Of a stretch of 64,000 nt of DNA, positions 50,730 through 60,264 are shown piece after piece. Numbering within the stretch: position 1 is the first letter of the stretch; each line of letters starts with the position of its first letter. The stretch spans positions 1-64,000 of the forward strand of contig JBGTSF010000006.1 in NCBI GenBank assembly GCA_041940425.1, given 5' to 3'. The stretch comes from DATHTS01 sp041940425. Its GTDB lineage: Bacteria > Acidobacteriota > Blastocatellia > Pyrinomonadales > Pyrinomonadaceae. The translations under genes were made by a program, and so were the position numbers. The notes under the pieces were generated by a model. The model saw only the letters and a list, made by a program, of their open reading frames with translations. It searched no databases and was not told the origin of the DNA.

Positions 50730-52664
50730 TTACTTCGCTTCCCATTTCAAAATCTCGTCAACCGACGACTGCGTGATCGGGTGATAACCCGGACGCGCTT
50801 TTTCGTAGATCGTTTTTGCCCGCGCCGTGCCTTCGGGCGTTTTGGCGAGCTGTTCAAAAAGCGGTTTGACGAATTTTCGCCGACCGATTGATGTCAGAAA
50901 TTCTTCGAGCCGCGCGTCAGCCGGAGCGTATTTGTTTTTGATTGACATCATCAGCCACTGAAAAGCGATCTCGGAATTTCCCGCCTTTGTCAGATTGAAC
51001 GCCGCGTCGAGTTCCGACATTTTTTCCGCGCTCAGGTTTTCCGGCAGAGTCCGCAGAAAATGCAGCCATTCCTGCGTCGTCCAATTGCTTGTGTTTATGT
51101 CTTTGGCAGAGGTTTTCCCGCTTGCAAAATCGTTCGCCGCCAGTTCGATTTTTGAAAAAGTATCCGATTTCGGTTGGGGCGCGTTGGCGGGCAGACCGGG
51201 CTTTTCGATCCATTCGTTAATCTCTTCTTTCGAAACGACGTTCGGATTTTCGGCGAGCAAATTTTTATTTAAATAATCAACAAAAGTTTCGGTCGTGATG
51301 CTCTGAAAAGCGAAAGCGTCAAAGTAATTTTTAACAAATCTATCAAACTTTTCGCGCCCGAATTTTTCTTCCAAAAATCTTAAAAACAGCGCGCCTTTTT
51401 CATACGGAATGCCCGTAAAGCCTTCGTCCGGGTCGCGTCCCGCGAGATCAACGTGCAGAATCTGGTCGCGCGTTTCGAGACCTTTTAATTCATCTTCCAA
51501 ACCGCGTTTTCCCAAAACGGCTTCCATCTCGCGGCGCGGTTCGCCGTAAACGGCTTCGATGATTCTTTTTTCGAGATACGTCGTAAAACCTTCATTAAGC
51601 CAGAAATCGCGCCATGTCGCGTTTGTTACCAGATTGCCCGACCAAGAATGCGCGAGTTCGTGCGCGATAAGCGAAACCAAAGATTTATCGCCCGCCAAAA
51701 TAGTCGGCGTGGCAAACGTCAAAAGCGGATTTTCCATTCCGCCGAACGGGAAACTCGGCGGCAGAACTAAAATGTCGTAGCGCCCCCAACGGTATTCGCC
51801 GTAAATTTTTTCGGTCGCTTCGATCATTTTTTCCGTGTCGGAAAGTTCGCTCGCCGCTTTTTCGATCACCAAAGGTTCGGTATAAACTCCGCTTTTGTTT
51901 CCCAGACTTTTAAATTGCAGATCGCCGACGGCAATCGCAATTAAGTAAGACGGGATCGGTTTTGTCATCTTAAAATTATATTCGCCCGTTCTTTCGGACG
52001 TTTGCAGATTTCCCTCCGCGCTCATCACCGCCAAAAGGTCTTTCGGCGTTCGCACCTTTGCCGTGTATGTAACGCGCACCTGCGGCGAATCCTGCAGCGG
52101 AATAAACGAACGCGCGTGAATCGCCTGCGCCTGCGAAAACATAAACGGTTTTTGTTTTCCGGCGGTCTGCTCGGGCGTGAGCCACTGCAAGCCGGAAGCC
52201 TCCGGCGCGGTCTGGTAATAAACGCGCACTTTATTGGCATTAGCCGGAAGCTCAATCGTCAAAGAAGAGCCGAGAATTTTGTCCGTCTCGCCTAATTTGA
52301 ATTCCGCCGCCGTAAAGGTTTTCCCGTCGTCGTTTGATGCTTCGACCTTTTCAATCTTTAAATTGCGTGTGTCCAAAACAAGCGGCGCGTTTCCGGCATC
52401 TTTGGCGCGTTCGAATTTCAGGTCGGCAAAACCTTTGATGGATTTTTCTTCGAACGAAACCGTCCAATCGAGATCAATATTTGTTACCCTGACCTGTTTC
52501 GGATTCGAAAACGAATGCACGTCTTCGACCATTGCCGACGGCGGCTTTACTTCCGGCGTTTTATTCATATTCGTATTTTGTTCCCGGACACAGCCCGTCA
52601 ACAAAAGATTCGCGGCGCATAAAAGCGCGGTGCAAAAGATGACTAATAAATTTTTGATTCCCAT
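50730..52664 (-). CDS. M1 family aminopeptidase lipoprotein
   Basis: 644 residues with lipobox LLTGC (Cys25). Aminopeptidase signatures: exopeptidase motif GGMEN at 308-312, zinc site HELAH at 335-339 with Glu358 (WLNEGFTTYLE). Overall arrangement and the C-terminal helical domain resemble leukotriene-A4-hydrolase-like M1 enzymes. Removes N-terminal residues from peptides at the cell surface, complementing the M14 carboxypeptidase next to it. Confidence 0.94.
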   Translation of the reverse strand: MGIKNLLVIFCTALLCAANLLLTGCVREQNTNMNKTPEVKPPSAMVEDVHSFSNPKQVRVTNIDLDWTVSFEEKSIKGFADLKFERAKDAGNAPLVLDTRNLKIEKVEASNDDGKTFTAAEFKLGETDKILGSSLTIELPANANKVRVYYQTAPEASGLQWLTPEQTAGKQKPFMFSQAQAIHARSFIPLQDSPQVRVTYTAKVRTPKDLLAVMSAEGNLQTSERTGEYNFKMTKPIPSYLIAIAVGDLQFKSLGNKSGVYTEPLVIEKAASELSDTEKMIEATEKIYGEYRWGRYDILVLPPSFPFGGMENPLLTFATPTILAGDKSLVSLIAHELAHSWSGNLVTNATWRDFWLNEGFTTYLEKRIIEAVYGEPRREMEAVLGKRGLEDELKGLETRDQILHVDLAGRDPDEGFTGIPYEKGALFLRFLEEKFGREKFDRFVKNYFDAFAFQSITTETFVDYLNKNLLAENPNVVSKEEINEWIEKPGLPANAPQPKSDTFSKIELAANDFASGKTSAKDINTSNWTTQEWLHFLRTLPENLSAEKMSELDAAFNLTKAGNSEIAFQWLMMSIKNKYAPADARLEEFLTSIGRRKFVKPLFEQLAKTPEGTARAKTIYEKARPGYHPITQSSVDEILKWEAK

Positions 52665-53017
52665 AAATGAAATTTTCCTTTCAGGTTGATATTCGGCTTT
52701 TGCCGGATAGAATTTTTAACTTCGACAGCAAATAGATTGTAATCCCAAATATAAAATGATAAAAACCGCCGGATGAGCCGAATACAGAATCCTGTCTGAA
52801 AAAAATCTAAAAGCAAAAGTTGTGAGATTATCAAAATCACACAGCCGTTGAATTTGAGAGTCGCAGGTCGTTATTTTTTCACAATAAAAAGGCAGTGAAT
52901 TCCGAATTCGGAATTCACTGCCTAAAAGGAGGGAATTCAAAAACAAAGTTTGGTTGACTCTGACAGCCGAAAGCGGGATTTTCCGGTTTGTCTTCTGCGT
53001 CAGATTTCCCAAATCCG
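52665..53017. other. Gap between delta-60 protein and M1 peptidase
   Basis: 353 nt without a convincing gene. Interrupted arms TATTCGGCttttgCCGG (52690-52706) and CCGGatgaGCCGAATA (52769-52784) lie upstream of the M1 start. The palindromic terminator of the delta-60 gene is at 52891-52922. Confidence 0.5.
52889..52928 (-). terminator. Perfect 32-bp palindrome terminator
   Basis: GGCAGTGAATTCCGAA and its exact mirror (52891-52922) centre on GAATTC-like sequence with A-rich flanks, giving a loop-free stem. It lies 96 nt past the delta-60 stop. Confidence 0.65.
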
Positions 53018-56000
53018 TCAGCGGTTGTTATATGTCGCAACAGCTACATCGGAAGCGGGACCGCCCGGACCGTCGCCATTTCCCCATTGGTGAACCATCA
53101 TTGACATATCGCTCGAACGGCGAATGTAATAATTGTTTTCGTTAGCCCGGCGATAAACCGCAACATCCGTGATACCGTCGCCGTCATAGTCGCCCTGCGC
53201 GAATTGGTCGAGCGAACCGGCTCCCCACTGAATCGCCGCATCGGGTCTTCCGTCGGTGTAACGGATATACCAGGTTGTCGTGCTTGGCACGCTGTTGAAA
53301 CCGCGCGCGATTGCCAGATCGGTCTTGCCGTCGCCGTCGTAGTCGCCGGGAATCGTCCGGTCGCCAGCCCAGCCGAAATAATCGTAGGAGATTTTGTTGT
53401 CGCTGGTCGTCAGAGTATAGAAAATCGCCGGTGTGCTGAGCGTCGTAACATTTGTATCAACGCGCCGTTGGATGCGGAAATCAGCTTTTCCATCGCCGTC
53501 GAAATCGCCGGGATAAAGATCGTCAGCCTGATCGGACTGTGTGCCGTAGCGCATTCCGAACGGAACGTAAGTTACGTTATTGTTCGGATTGTTGTGGCTG
53601 GCTTGATAAAACCAGATTGCCTGCCCCGGACCTTCAATCTCACTGGGCGCACGCCAGACCGACATATCATCTTTTCCGTCGCCGTCGTAGTCTTCGAGCG
53701 TCGGTCTATCGCCGGACAAGCCGAACGGGACGAATTTGACGGCGTTGGTCGAGCTGAAAATAATCCAGTAACCCGCCGATTCGCTTGCGGACGGTCTGCC
53801 GCGCCAGATGGCGACATCGGTTTTGCCGTCGCCGTCGAAATCGCCCGGCTGAAGCGCATCTACCGAGAATACTCCGAAATTGAATGAAAATATCTTTTCG
53901 CTTTCGTCGTTATATTTTATCCAATATGTCCAGTCGCCGATACCGCCGTAATGACGCGCGATCGCCCAATCGGTTTTGCCGTCGCCGTTGTAATCAACCG
54001 GAGCTTTGGTGGCGTTGGACATCAGAAGAATTCCCGACCGCGCATTGGTGTTGTAGGTTTCAAATTGTCCGCCGATCAGGTATCTGCCATCGTGCGGAAC
54101 GATCGTGCGAATCTGCGGAGCAAACGCGCCGATCGGACCTAAACCCTGCAGAAATTTCGGGTCGAGCGAGCCGTTCGATCTGAGCCGCGCAATACGGTTT
54201 CGCGGCAAGCCGCTGGCGGTTGTGAACAACCCGCCGACCATATATTTACCGTCCGGCAGAGCCGCGATTGCCAGAACATTCTGCGTGAATCCGGTGCCGG
54301 GATGAAAACTTTCGTCAAGCGAGCCGTCGGCATTGAGCCGCGCGGCGCGGTTTCTGTTTGTGCCGTTGACGCTGGTAAATGCGCCGACGATCACGATCTT
54401 TCCGTCGTCGTGCCGGACAAAATCTCTGACACTGCTGTTGATCGTTCCCGTATTGAACGACGCATCGCTGCTGCCGTCGCTGTTGAGCCGCATCAGACGG
54501 GTTTTGGGCGAGCCGTTAAAGTTGGAAAAATCGCCACCGACCAGAATTTTTCCGTCCGGCTGAACGATAAATTTGCGAACCCAGTTATTAACGCCCGTTC
54601 CGGTGGCAAAAGAGCTGTCGAGACTGCCGTCCGAGTTGAGCCGCGCGATATTGTTTACCGTGATGTTATTTAAGGTCGGAAAGACTCCGCCAACCAGAAT
54701 TTTTCCGTCCGGCTGGATGGCGACCGCCGTGACTTCGCCGTCGTCAATTCCCGTTCCGGGATTAAAAGACGTATCCAAACTGCCGTTAGCGTTGAGTCTG
54801 GCGATCCGATTGACGGCGGTTCCGTTGTAGTCGGTAAAATTTCCGCCGATGACGATCTTGCCGTCCGCCTGCACGCCGATCGTGTTCAAAAATGAATTCG
54901 CGCCGGTTCCGGGATCAAACGTCGTGTCGAGCGTTCCGTCCGCGTTGAGCCGCGCCAGATTGCCGCGCACCGAGCCGTTGACGATGTTAAAAGTGCCGCC
55001 GATCAAGACTTTGCCGTCCGCCTGTTTCGCAATCGCGTTGATGTTTCCGACTTGCTTAGCGGTCGGATTAAGCAAAGTGTCGAGCGTTCCATTTGTGTTG
55101 GCACGGGCGATACTACTGCGGCTTGTTCCGTTATACGAAGTGAACGAGCCGACCAGAATAACCGAGCCGTCAGCCTGCAAAGCCAAATCCCTGACCGAAC
55201 CGGCGGCGGGATCGCCTGTCGTGTTGAGCCCTGTTCCCGCGTCAAACGTCGCGTCAAAACTGCCGTCCGTATTCAGACGCGCAATTGATTGACGCGTCGT
55301 ACCGCCAATCGCCGGGAAAACTCCGCCGACAACCAGTTTGCCGTCCGACTGACGCGCAATTGCGTTGATCGCCGCACCCGTTCCCGAAACGGCGAATGTG
55401 GAATCGTCGCTTCCGTCCGCATTCAAACGCGCGATGCCGTTTTTGGCAACGGTGTTGAAGGTGGCGATAGAGCCGCCGACGATGATTTTTTCATCCGGCT
55501 GAACGACGATCGAACTGATTCCTCCGCTCGGTCCCGTGCCGATATTGAATGATGTATCAATGCCGCCGTCCGTGTTGATACGCGCCAGACGATTGATCGC
55601 CGTGCCGCTGTAATTCGTGAAAAATCCGCCGATCAAAATTTTGCCGCCCGTATATTGTTTGATAACCGAAACCGGGCTGTTCGCGCCCGTTCCCGGATCA
55701 AATGTCGTGTCGAGATTACCGTTCGGATTGAGACGCGCCAGCCGATTGATCGCCGTGCCGTTGTAGTTCGTGAACGAACCGCCGATCAAAATTTTGTTGT
55801 CCGGCAAAACCGATATGTCGTTAATCTGGTTGTTCGCGCCGGCGGTGTAGTAGATGCCCGAAGAATTAAAAGTTACATCGAAACTGCCGTCAGCGTTCAG
55901 CCGCGCGATATTGCCGACGCTTTGACCGGCATAATTTGAAAAAACGCCGCCGATGATAATTTTTCCGTCGGACTGCAAACCGATCGCGCTGACTTGCCCG

Positions 56001-56356
56001 CTCGTGCCGCTTTTTGTATTGAAATTCATATCGAGCGTGCCGTCCGCATTAAAGCGGGCAATACCGTTTTTGGTCTCGCCGCTGATCAGATGAAAATTTC
56101 CGGCGACCAAAATTTTGCCGTCCGGCTGAACCAGAGTCCGGTGAACCGTCGCCGAATTGCCGCTCAGGACGGGACGAAAATCGTCATCTATAAAACCGGG
56201 CGAATCGGTCATTCCCGTCACGCTCAAACCGGAATTTTGCTCGGTTTGGGCAAAACTTCGGGCGGCGAAAACCGGCATCAAAAGCCCTACGCATAAAAAC
56301 AACGTTAATAATGAATTAATTTTTTTCAGTAAATTTGCATTTCGATTGTATAACAT
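53018..56356 (-). CDS. Exported delta-60 repeat and FG-GAP repeat protein
   Basis: 1112 residues. Signal peptide (NSLLTLFLCVGLLMPVFAARSFA), then thirteen full and one partial delta-60 repeats of about 50 residues (LVQPDGKILVAGNF, IARLNADGSLDTSFNPGTG) to about residue 790. Six FG-GAP/VCBS-type units (DFDGDGKTDVAIWR) follow to the end. Both modules are beta-propeller-forming and calcium-binding by family. The C-terminal module resembles that of the reprolysin-like protease at 20047, suggesting a shared surface or export role. No anchor or sorting motif is evident. AGGAG RBS present. Confidence 0.92.
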   Translation of the reverse strand: MLYNRNANLLKKINSLLTLFLCVGLLMPVFAARSFAQTEQNSGLSVTGMTDSPGFIDDDFRPVLSGNSATVHRTLVQPDGKILVAGNFHLISGETKNGIARFNADGTLDMNFNTKSGTSGQVSAIGLQSDGKIIIGGVFSNYAGQSVGNIARLNADGSFDVTFNSSGIYYTAGANNQINDISVLPDNKILIGGSFTNYNGTAINRLARLNPNGNLDTTFDPGTGANSPVSVIKQYTGGKILIGGFFTNYSGTAINRLARINTDGGIDTSFNIGTGPSGGISSIVVQPDEKIIVGGSIATFNTVAKNGIARLNADGSDDSTFAVSGTGAAINAIARQSDGKLVVGGVFPAIGGTTRQSIARLNTDGSFDATFDAGTGLNTTGDPAAGSVRDLALQADGSVILVGSFTSYNGTSRSSIARANTNGTLDTLLNPTAKQVGNINAIAKQADGKVLIGGTFNIVNGSVRGNLARLNADGTLDTTFDPGTGANSFLNTIGVQADGKIVIGGNFTDYNGTAVNRIARLNANGSLDTSFNPGTGIDDGEVTAVAIQPDGKILVGGVFPTLNNITVNNIARLNSDGSLDSSFATGTGVNNWVRKFIVQPDGKILVGGDFSNFNGSPKTRLMRLNSDGSSDASFNTGTINSSVRDFVRHDDGKIVIVGAFTSVNGTNRNRAARLNADGSLDESFHPGTGFTQNVLAIAALPDGKYMVGGLFTTASGLPRNRIARLRSNGSLDPKFLQGLGPIGAFAPQIRTIVPHDGRYLIGGQFETYNTNARSGILLMSNATKAPVDYNGDGKTDWAIARHYGGIGDWTYWIKYNDESEKIFSFNFGVFSVDALQPGDFDGDGKTDVAIWRGRPSASESAGYWIIFSSTNAVKFVPFGLSGDRPTLEDYDGDGKDDMSVWRAPSEIEGPGQAIWFYQASHNNPNNNVTYVPFGMRYGTQSDQADDLYPGDFDGDGKADFRIQRRVDTNVTTLSTPAIFYTLTTSDNKISYDYFGWAGDRTIPGDYDGDGKTDLAIARGFNSVPSTTTWYIRYTDGRPDAAIQWGAGSLDQFAQGDYDGDGITDVAVYRRANENNYYIRRSSDMSMMVHQWGNGDGPGGPASDVAVATYNNR

Positions 56357-56506
56357 AATTTTCTCCTAAAATTTTTACCGGGCATTCAAAATAAGTCGTG
56401 TCCTCGAAATCAAAACTAAGCTTTCATCACGGCATCGGTTGAATTTTCCCTTCTATCTTGTCTAACGACATTTCAAAAAAAAGCGGCTCAAAAAACTTTT
56501 AAAAAA

Positions 56507-56535
56507 TTGTGAGGACAACGAAAATCGTTTATAAT
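56507..56535 (+). promoter_or_regulatory. Consensus-like promoter of the second ECF-kinase operon
   Basis: TTGTGA (56507-56512) and a perfect TATAAT (56530-56535) are 17 nt apart, 45 nt before the ECF sigma start. This indicates housekeeping-sigma transcription. Confidence 0.6.
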
Positions 56536-56580
56536 CGAAAGCGTTAAATCCCCAGATTTATATAACTTTTGGAGTTTTTC

Positions 56581-57153
56581 TTGAGTCAGGAACAGTTACC
56601 GGAAATAACCCGAATTTTAAAGTCATGGAGCGGCGGCAATCGTGAAGCGGTTGATGATCTGATGCCGCTCGTCTATGACGAACTGCATAAAGTCGCCGCC
56701 CAATATCTGCGCCGCCAGCGTCCCGATCACACCCTGCAACCGACCGCCTTGGTCAACGAGGCGTATCTGAAATTGATTGATCTATCGAACGTCAACTGGC
56801 AAGACCGCGCTCATTTTTTCGCTTTCGCTTCGCAAACGATGCGGCACATTCTGGTTGACCACGCCCGCTCTCTGGGTAGAGAAAAACGCGGCGGCGACGC
56901 GCAGAAAGTGTCGCTCGACGAAGCGATGAGTTTTTCCGATGAAAAAGAAGTTGATCTGCTCTCATTGGACGAGGCTCTCCGCCGGCTTGCAAAAATTGAC
57001 GAACAGCAGAGCCGGATCGTCGAACTCAGATTTTTCGGCGGCTTGACGGTCGAAGAAACCGCGCTCGTTCTGCACATTTCTCCCGCCACCGTCAAACGCG
57101 AATGGCGCATCGCCAGAGCCTGGCTGTATAAAGCAATGAAAGAAGAGGAATGA
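56581..57153 (+). CDS. ECF-type RNA polymerase sigma factor (second copy)
   Basis: 190 residues from TTG 56581, which has GGAG 7 nt upstream (the TTG 12 nt earlier overlaps it). Same PF07638-like ECF group as the gene at 6122: region 2 YDELHKVAAQYLRRQRPDHT, ALVNEAYLKLIDL, FAFASQTMRHILVDHARS; region 4 IVELRFFGGLTVEETALVLH and VKREWRIARAWLYKAM. Separated from its partner kinase by a 317-nt structured region. Confidence 0.93.
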   Translation: MSQEQLPEITRILKSWSGGNREAVDDLMPLVYDELHKVAAQYLRRQRPDHTLQPTALVNEAYLKLIDLSNVNWQDRAHFFAFASQTMRHILVDHARSLGREKRGGDAQKVSLDEAMSFSDEKEVDLLSLDEALRRLAKIDEQQSRIVELRFFGGLTVEETALVLHISPATVKREWRIARAWLYKAMKEEE

Positions 57154-57160
57154 AAATTGG

Positions 57161-57465
57161 AAGTGAGAATGGAAAATTATTTTGAAGCTAACTCGATGAT
57201 TTTTAGAAGTTGTTTGAAAACTCGATAATTTTTGATTTTGTCATCGAAGATGACCAACAATATAGCCTAGCGAGAATCGCTAGGACTTCAGTAAATTAGG
57301 CATTTCGACGCTGAAAGTGTCGAACAATCGACGGAAATGTTGCTCACCTTCAGTGAGCGATTGAAAAATTTATAGTGACCTAGCGATTCTCGCTAGGCTA
57401 TATTGTTGGTCGCCTTTGGCGACTTTTCGGGTTTTCAAACAGCTTCTGTTTCTCAATTCTCACTT
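57161..57465. repeat. Giant nested hairpin between sigma factor and kinase
   Basis: Four concentric inverted-arm pairs. AAGTGAGAAT (57161-57170) pairs with ATTCTCACTT (57456-57465). AGAAGTTGTTTGAAAACTCG (57205-57225) pairs with 57427-57447 (2 mismatches in 21). A perfect 33-nt pair at 57252-57284 and 57379-57411 contains CCTAGCGAgaaTCGCTAGG. Mini-hairpins TCATCgaaGATGA, GTCGCCtttGGCGAC, TTCGAC...GTCGAA and GCTCACcttcaGTGAGC sit between them. It ends 6 nt before the kinase ATG. Confidence 0.85.
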
Positions 57466-57470
57466 AAATT

Positions 57471-59921
57471 ATGACCGGCGAACAGTGGCAACAAGTCAAA
57501 CAAATTTTCAGCGAAGCCCTCGAACTTCCGAGCGTCGAACGCCAATCTTTTATCGAACAAAAATCGAACGGTGACGAATTGATTGTTAAAGAAGTCCACG
57601 CGCTTTTGGAATCCGACGAAGAAGCCGAAGATTTTATCGAACGTCCCGTTTTGCCGATCTCCGATCTGGTCAGAGACGAAACGGCTCTGGCGGGCAAACA
57701 GATCGGTCAATATCTGATCGAGAAAGAGATCGGACGCGGCGGAATGGGCGCGGTTTATGTCGCAAAACGAGCCGACCGGGAATTTGAAAAGCGCGTTGCC
57801 GTCAAACTCATCAAACGCGGCTTGGACACAGATGACATCATTCGCCGTTTCCGGCACGAACGCCAAATTCTCGCCGCGCTCGATCATCCGAACATTACGC
57901 GCCTGCTCGACGGCGGCACGACCGATGACGGTTTGCCGTATCTGGTGATGGATTATGTCGAAGGTTTGCCGGTCACGCGCTATTCGGAAAAACACGGGCT
58001 GACCGTCAATCAACGGCTCAAACTTTTTTTGCAAGTTTGTTCGGCAGTTTTTTACGCTCATCAAAATCTGATAATTCACCGCGATTTAAAGCCTTCGAAT
58101 ATTCTGGTAACGACCGACGGCATTCCGAAACTGCTCGACTTCGGTATCGCCAAACTGACCGCTCCAGATTCGCCGCAGACACTTGATCGGCAGTCAACCC
58201 AATTGATGACTCCCGAATATGCTAGCCCCGAACAAATTCTTGGGCAATCCGTTACGACCGCCACCGATATTTACAGCCTCGGTGTCGTGCTTTACGAACT
58301 TTTGACCGGACACAAACCTTTTAAGATAAAAGGCGATAATCAGTTTGAATTATCGAAGGTCATCACCGGCTCGGCACCTCTCAAACCGAGTTCGATAGTT
58401 ACGCAGGGCAGAAAGATCAGCAATCGGCAGGCGGCAGTCAGCATCCAACTGCGCGGAGATTTGGACAATATAATTTTGATGGCGATTCGCAAAGAACCCG
58501 ACCGGCGTTATTCTTCGGTCGAACAGTTCGCCGCCGACATCGAACGCTTTTTAGACGGACTGCCCGTTTTAGCGCGGGAAGATACTTTCGGCTACCGCGC
58601 TTCAAAATTCGTCCAACGCCACAAAGCCGCCGTTACCGCCGGAGCGGGATTTGTTACCGCGCTTGTCGGCGGTTTGATCGCCACTAGGCGACAGGCGGAA
58701 ATTGCCCGCCGCCAACGCGACAATGCGGAAAAAATAAATCAATTCTTGGAAAAAATGCTCGCTTCCGCCAATCCCCGCGCCGCCGGCAAAGATGTCAAGG
58801 TGAGCGAAATTCTGGGCATTGCGGCGCAAAGTATCGAAACGGATTTTTCGGATAATCCGGCGATTGCCGCCAATCTGAATACGACGCTCGGACTGACTTA
58901 TCTGAGTCTCGGACAATTCGATTCAGCCGAAAAACATCTGAAATCCGCCCTCGACACGCGCCTCTCTCGTTTTCCGCGAAAAAGCCTGGAAGTCGCGCGA
59001 AGTCTGAACAATTACGGAAAATTTTTAGCCGAAAAAGGCGATCTGAACCAAGCCGAACCGCTCTACCGCGAAGCACTCGAAACTTTGCGGAATCTGCTCG
59101 GCAGTAAAAGTTTGGAAGTTGCCGACACGCTGGAAAATATCGGTTATCTGGTCGGATTGAAAGCGAATTACCGCGAAGCCATCCGTTTTTACGAAGAAGA
59201 ATTGGCGATTCGGATTGCTCATCTCGGCGAAAATCACCCTGATGTCGCCCGCACGATGGGCAAGCTCGGAAATGTTCTGACGGTTCTGGACAAACGCGAA
59301 CAAGCCGAACCTCTGCACCGTCAATCGCTGAAAATTCTGCAAAAACTTCACGGGCGCGAACATCCCGACATCGTTTCTTCGATCTTCAATCTGGTCGGCA
59401 CGATCTATGCCGCGCGTCCCGAAGAAGCCGAACGGTTAAGCCGCGAATCGCTGGCGATGTCCCGCCGGATTTTCGGCGCGGAGCATACGGACACGGTTTG
59501 GGCGCAGTATAATCTGGCTTACGTTTTGATTCACCGAAAAAAACATGCTGAAGCCGAAGCCGTCGTGCGCGAGGCATTGGAAAAACGCGGCGTTAGCATT
59601 CCCGAAGAACATCCCGCGGTCGGAAGTTGTCTGCTTCTTTTGGGACGGACGCTGATGGCGCAAGGCGACTTTCAAAATGCAAGATCAGCCTTTGAACAAT
59701 GTCTCGAACTCCGGCGCAAAACTCTGCCCGAAGATCACTGGCTGCTGGCGACGAGCAGCAGTTTTTTAGGCGAATGTCTGATGAATCTGGGTGATACAGG
59801 ATCCGGCAAAAGACTTCTTTTCGAAAATTACGAAATTCTCAGGGAAAAACTCGGTGCGGATCACGAACAGACCCGTCAAGCCGAAGAAAGAATTCTAAAG
59901 TTTTTCGGCGGCAAAATTTGA
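57471..59921 (+). CDS. Membrane Ser/Thr protein kinase with TPR sensor domain
   Basis: 816 residues. N-terminal helical segment (EQWQQVKQIFSEALELPSVE) as in the first kinase. Kinase domain about 80-360: GRGGMGAVYVA, Lys112, HRD at 203-205 (IIHRDLKPSN), DFG at 223-225, MTPEYASPEQ. Membrane helix at 386-405, followed by about eight TPR units of the kinesin-light-chain type (AANLNTTLGLTYLSLGQFDS, VADTLENIGYLVGLKANYRE) on the outer side. Expected to couple an extracytoplasmic cue to the adjacent ECF sigma factor. Confidence 0.94.
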   Translation: MTGEQWQQVKQIFSEALELPSVERQSFIEQKSNGDELIVKEVHALLESDEEAEDFIERPVLPISDLVRDETALAGKQIGQYLIEKEIGRGGMGAVYVAKRADREFEKRVAVKLIKRGLDTDDIIRRFRHERQILAALDHPNITRLLDGGTTDDGLPYLVMDYVEGLPVTRYSEKHGLTVNQRLKLFLQVCSAVFYAHQNLIIHRDLKPSNILVTTDGIPKLLDFGIAKLTAPDSPQTLDRQSTQLMTPEYASPEQILGQSVTTATDIYSLGVVLYELLTGHKPFKIKGDNQFELSKVITGSAPLKPSSIVTQGRKISNRQAAVSIQLRGDLDNIILMAIRKEPDRRYSSVEQFAADIERFLDGLPVLAREDTFGYRASKFVQRHKAAVTAGAGFVTALVGGLIATRRQAEIARRQRDNAEKINQFLEKMLASANPRAAGKDVKVSEILGIAAQSIETDFSDNPAIAANLNTTLGLTYLSLGQFDSAEKHLKSALDTRLSRFPRKSLEVARSLNNYGKFLAEKGDLNQAEPLYREALETLRNLLGSKSLEVADTLENIGYLVGLKANYREAIRFYEEELAIRIAHLGENHPDVARTMGKLGNVLTVLDKREQAEPLHRQSLKILQKLHGREHPDIVSSIFNLVGTIYAARPEEAERLSRESLAMSRRIFGAEHTDTVWAQYNLAYVLIHRKKHAEAEAVVREALEKRGVSIPEEHPAVGSCLLLLGRTLMAQGDFQNARSAFEQCLELRRKTLPEDHWLLATSSSFLGECLMNLGDTGSGKRLLFENYEILREKLGADHEQTRQAEERILKFFGGKI

Positions 59922-60066
59922 GAAGCTATTTGAAGATAAAATCTGACTGATCTCGTATTACAAACGTCAGTTCGGGCTGAGAGAATCCGACGAACTATTG
60001 GACGATTGAACGATAAGCTGTAAATAAAGCAAAACGGACACCTTTCGAGTGTCCGTTTAATTTTTA
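59922..60066 (-). terminator. Gap after kinase with tRNA terminator
   Basis: ACGGACACctttcgaGTGTCCGTTT (60034-60058) is a short stem-loop with T/A tracts ending the tRNA transcript on the minus strand and facing the kinase stop on the plus strand. A solo AGAAGCTATTTGAAGAT-like word at 59930-59946 echoes the arm at 57427-57447. Confidence 0.65.
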
Positions 60067-60142
<76 letters not shown>

Positions 60143-60166
60143 AAAAAATCGTTTGCCGAATTTCAG

Positions 60167-60196
60167 AATATACTTGTCCGCGCTTGTATCTGTCAA
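60167..60196 (-). promoter_or_regulatory. Promoter of tRNA-Thr
   Basis: Minus-strand TTGACA (60196-60191) and TATATT (60172-60167), spacer 18 nt, about 25 nt before the tRNA 5' end. Confidence 0.6.
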
Positions 60197-60264
60197 GCAT
60201 TGAGCGCGGGTTTTCGAGTTTTCGGCTTCACTATTTTTGAGCGAACATTTACGATTAAAAGCGT

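Noticed and set aside
54849..55292. Plus-strand frames inside the delta-60 gene
   Set aside because: Regular spacing of open frames comes from the tandem repeats and GC-rich codons of the true minus-strand gene.
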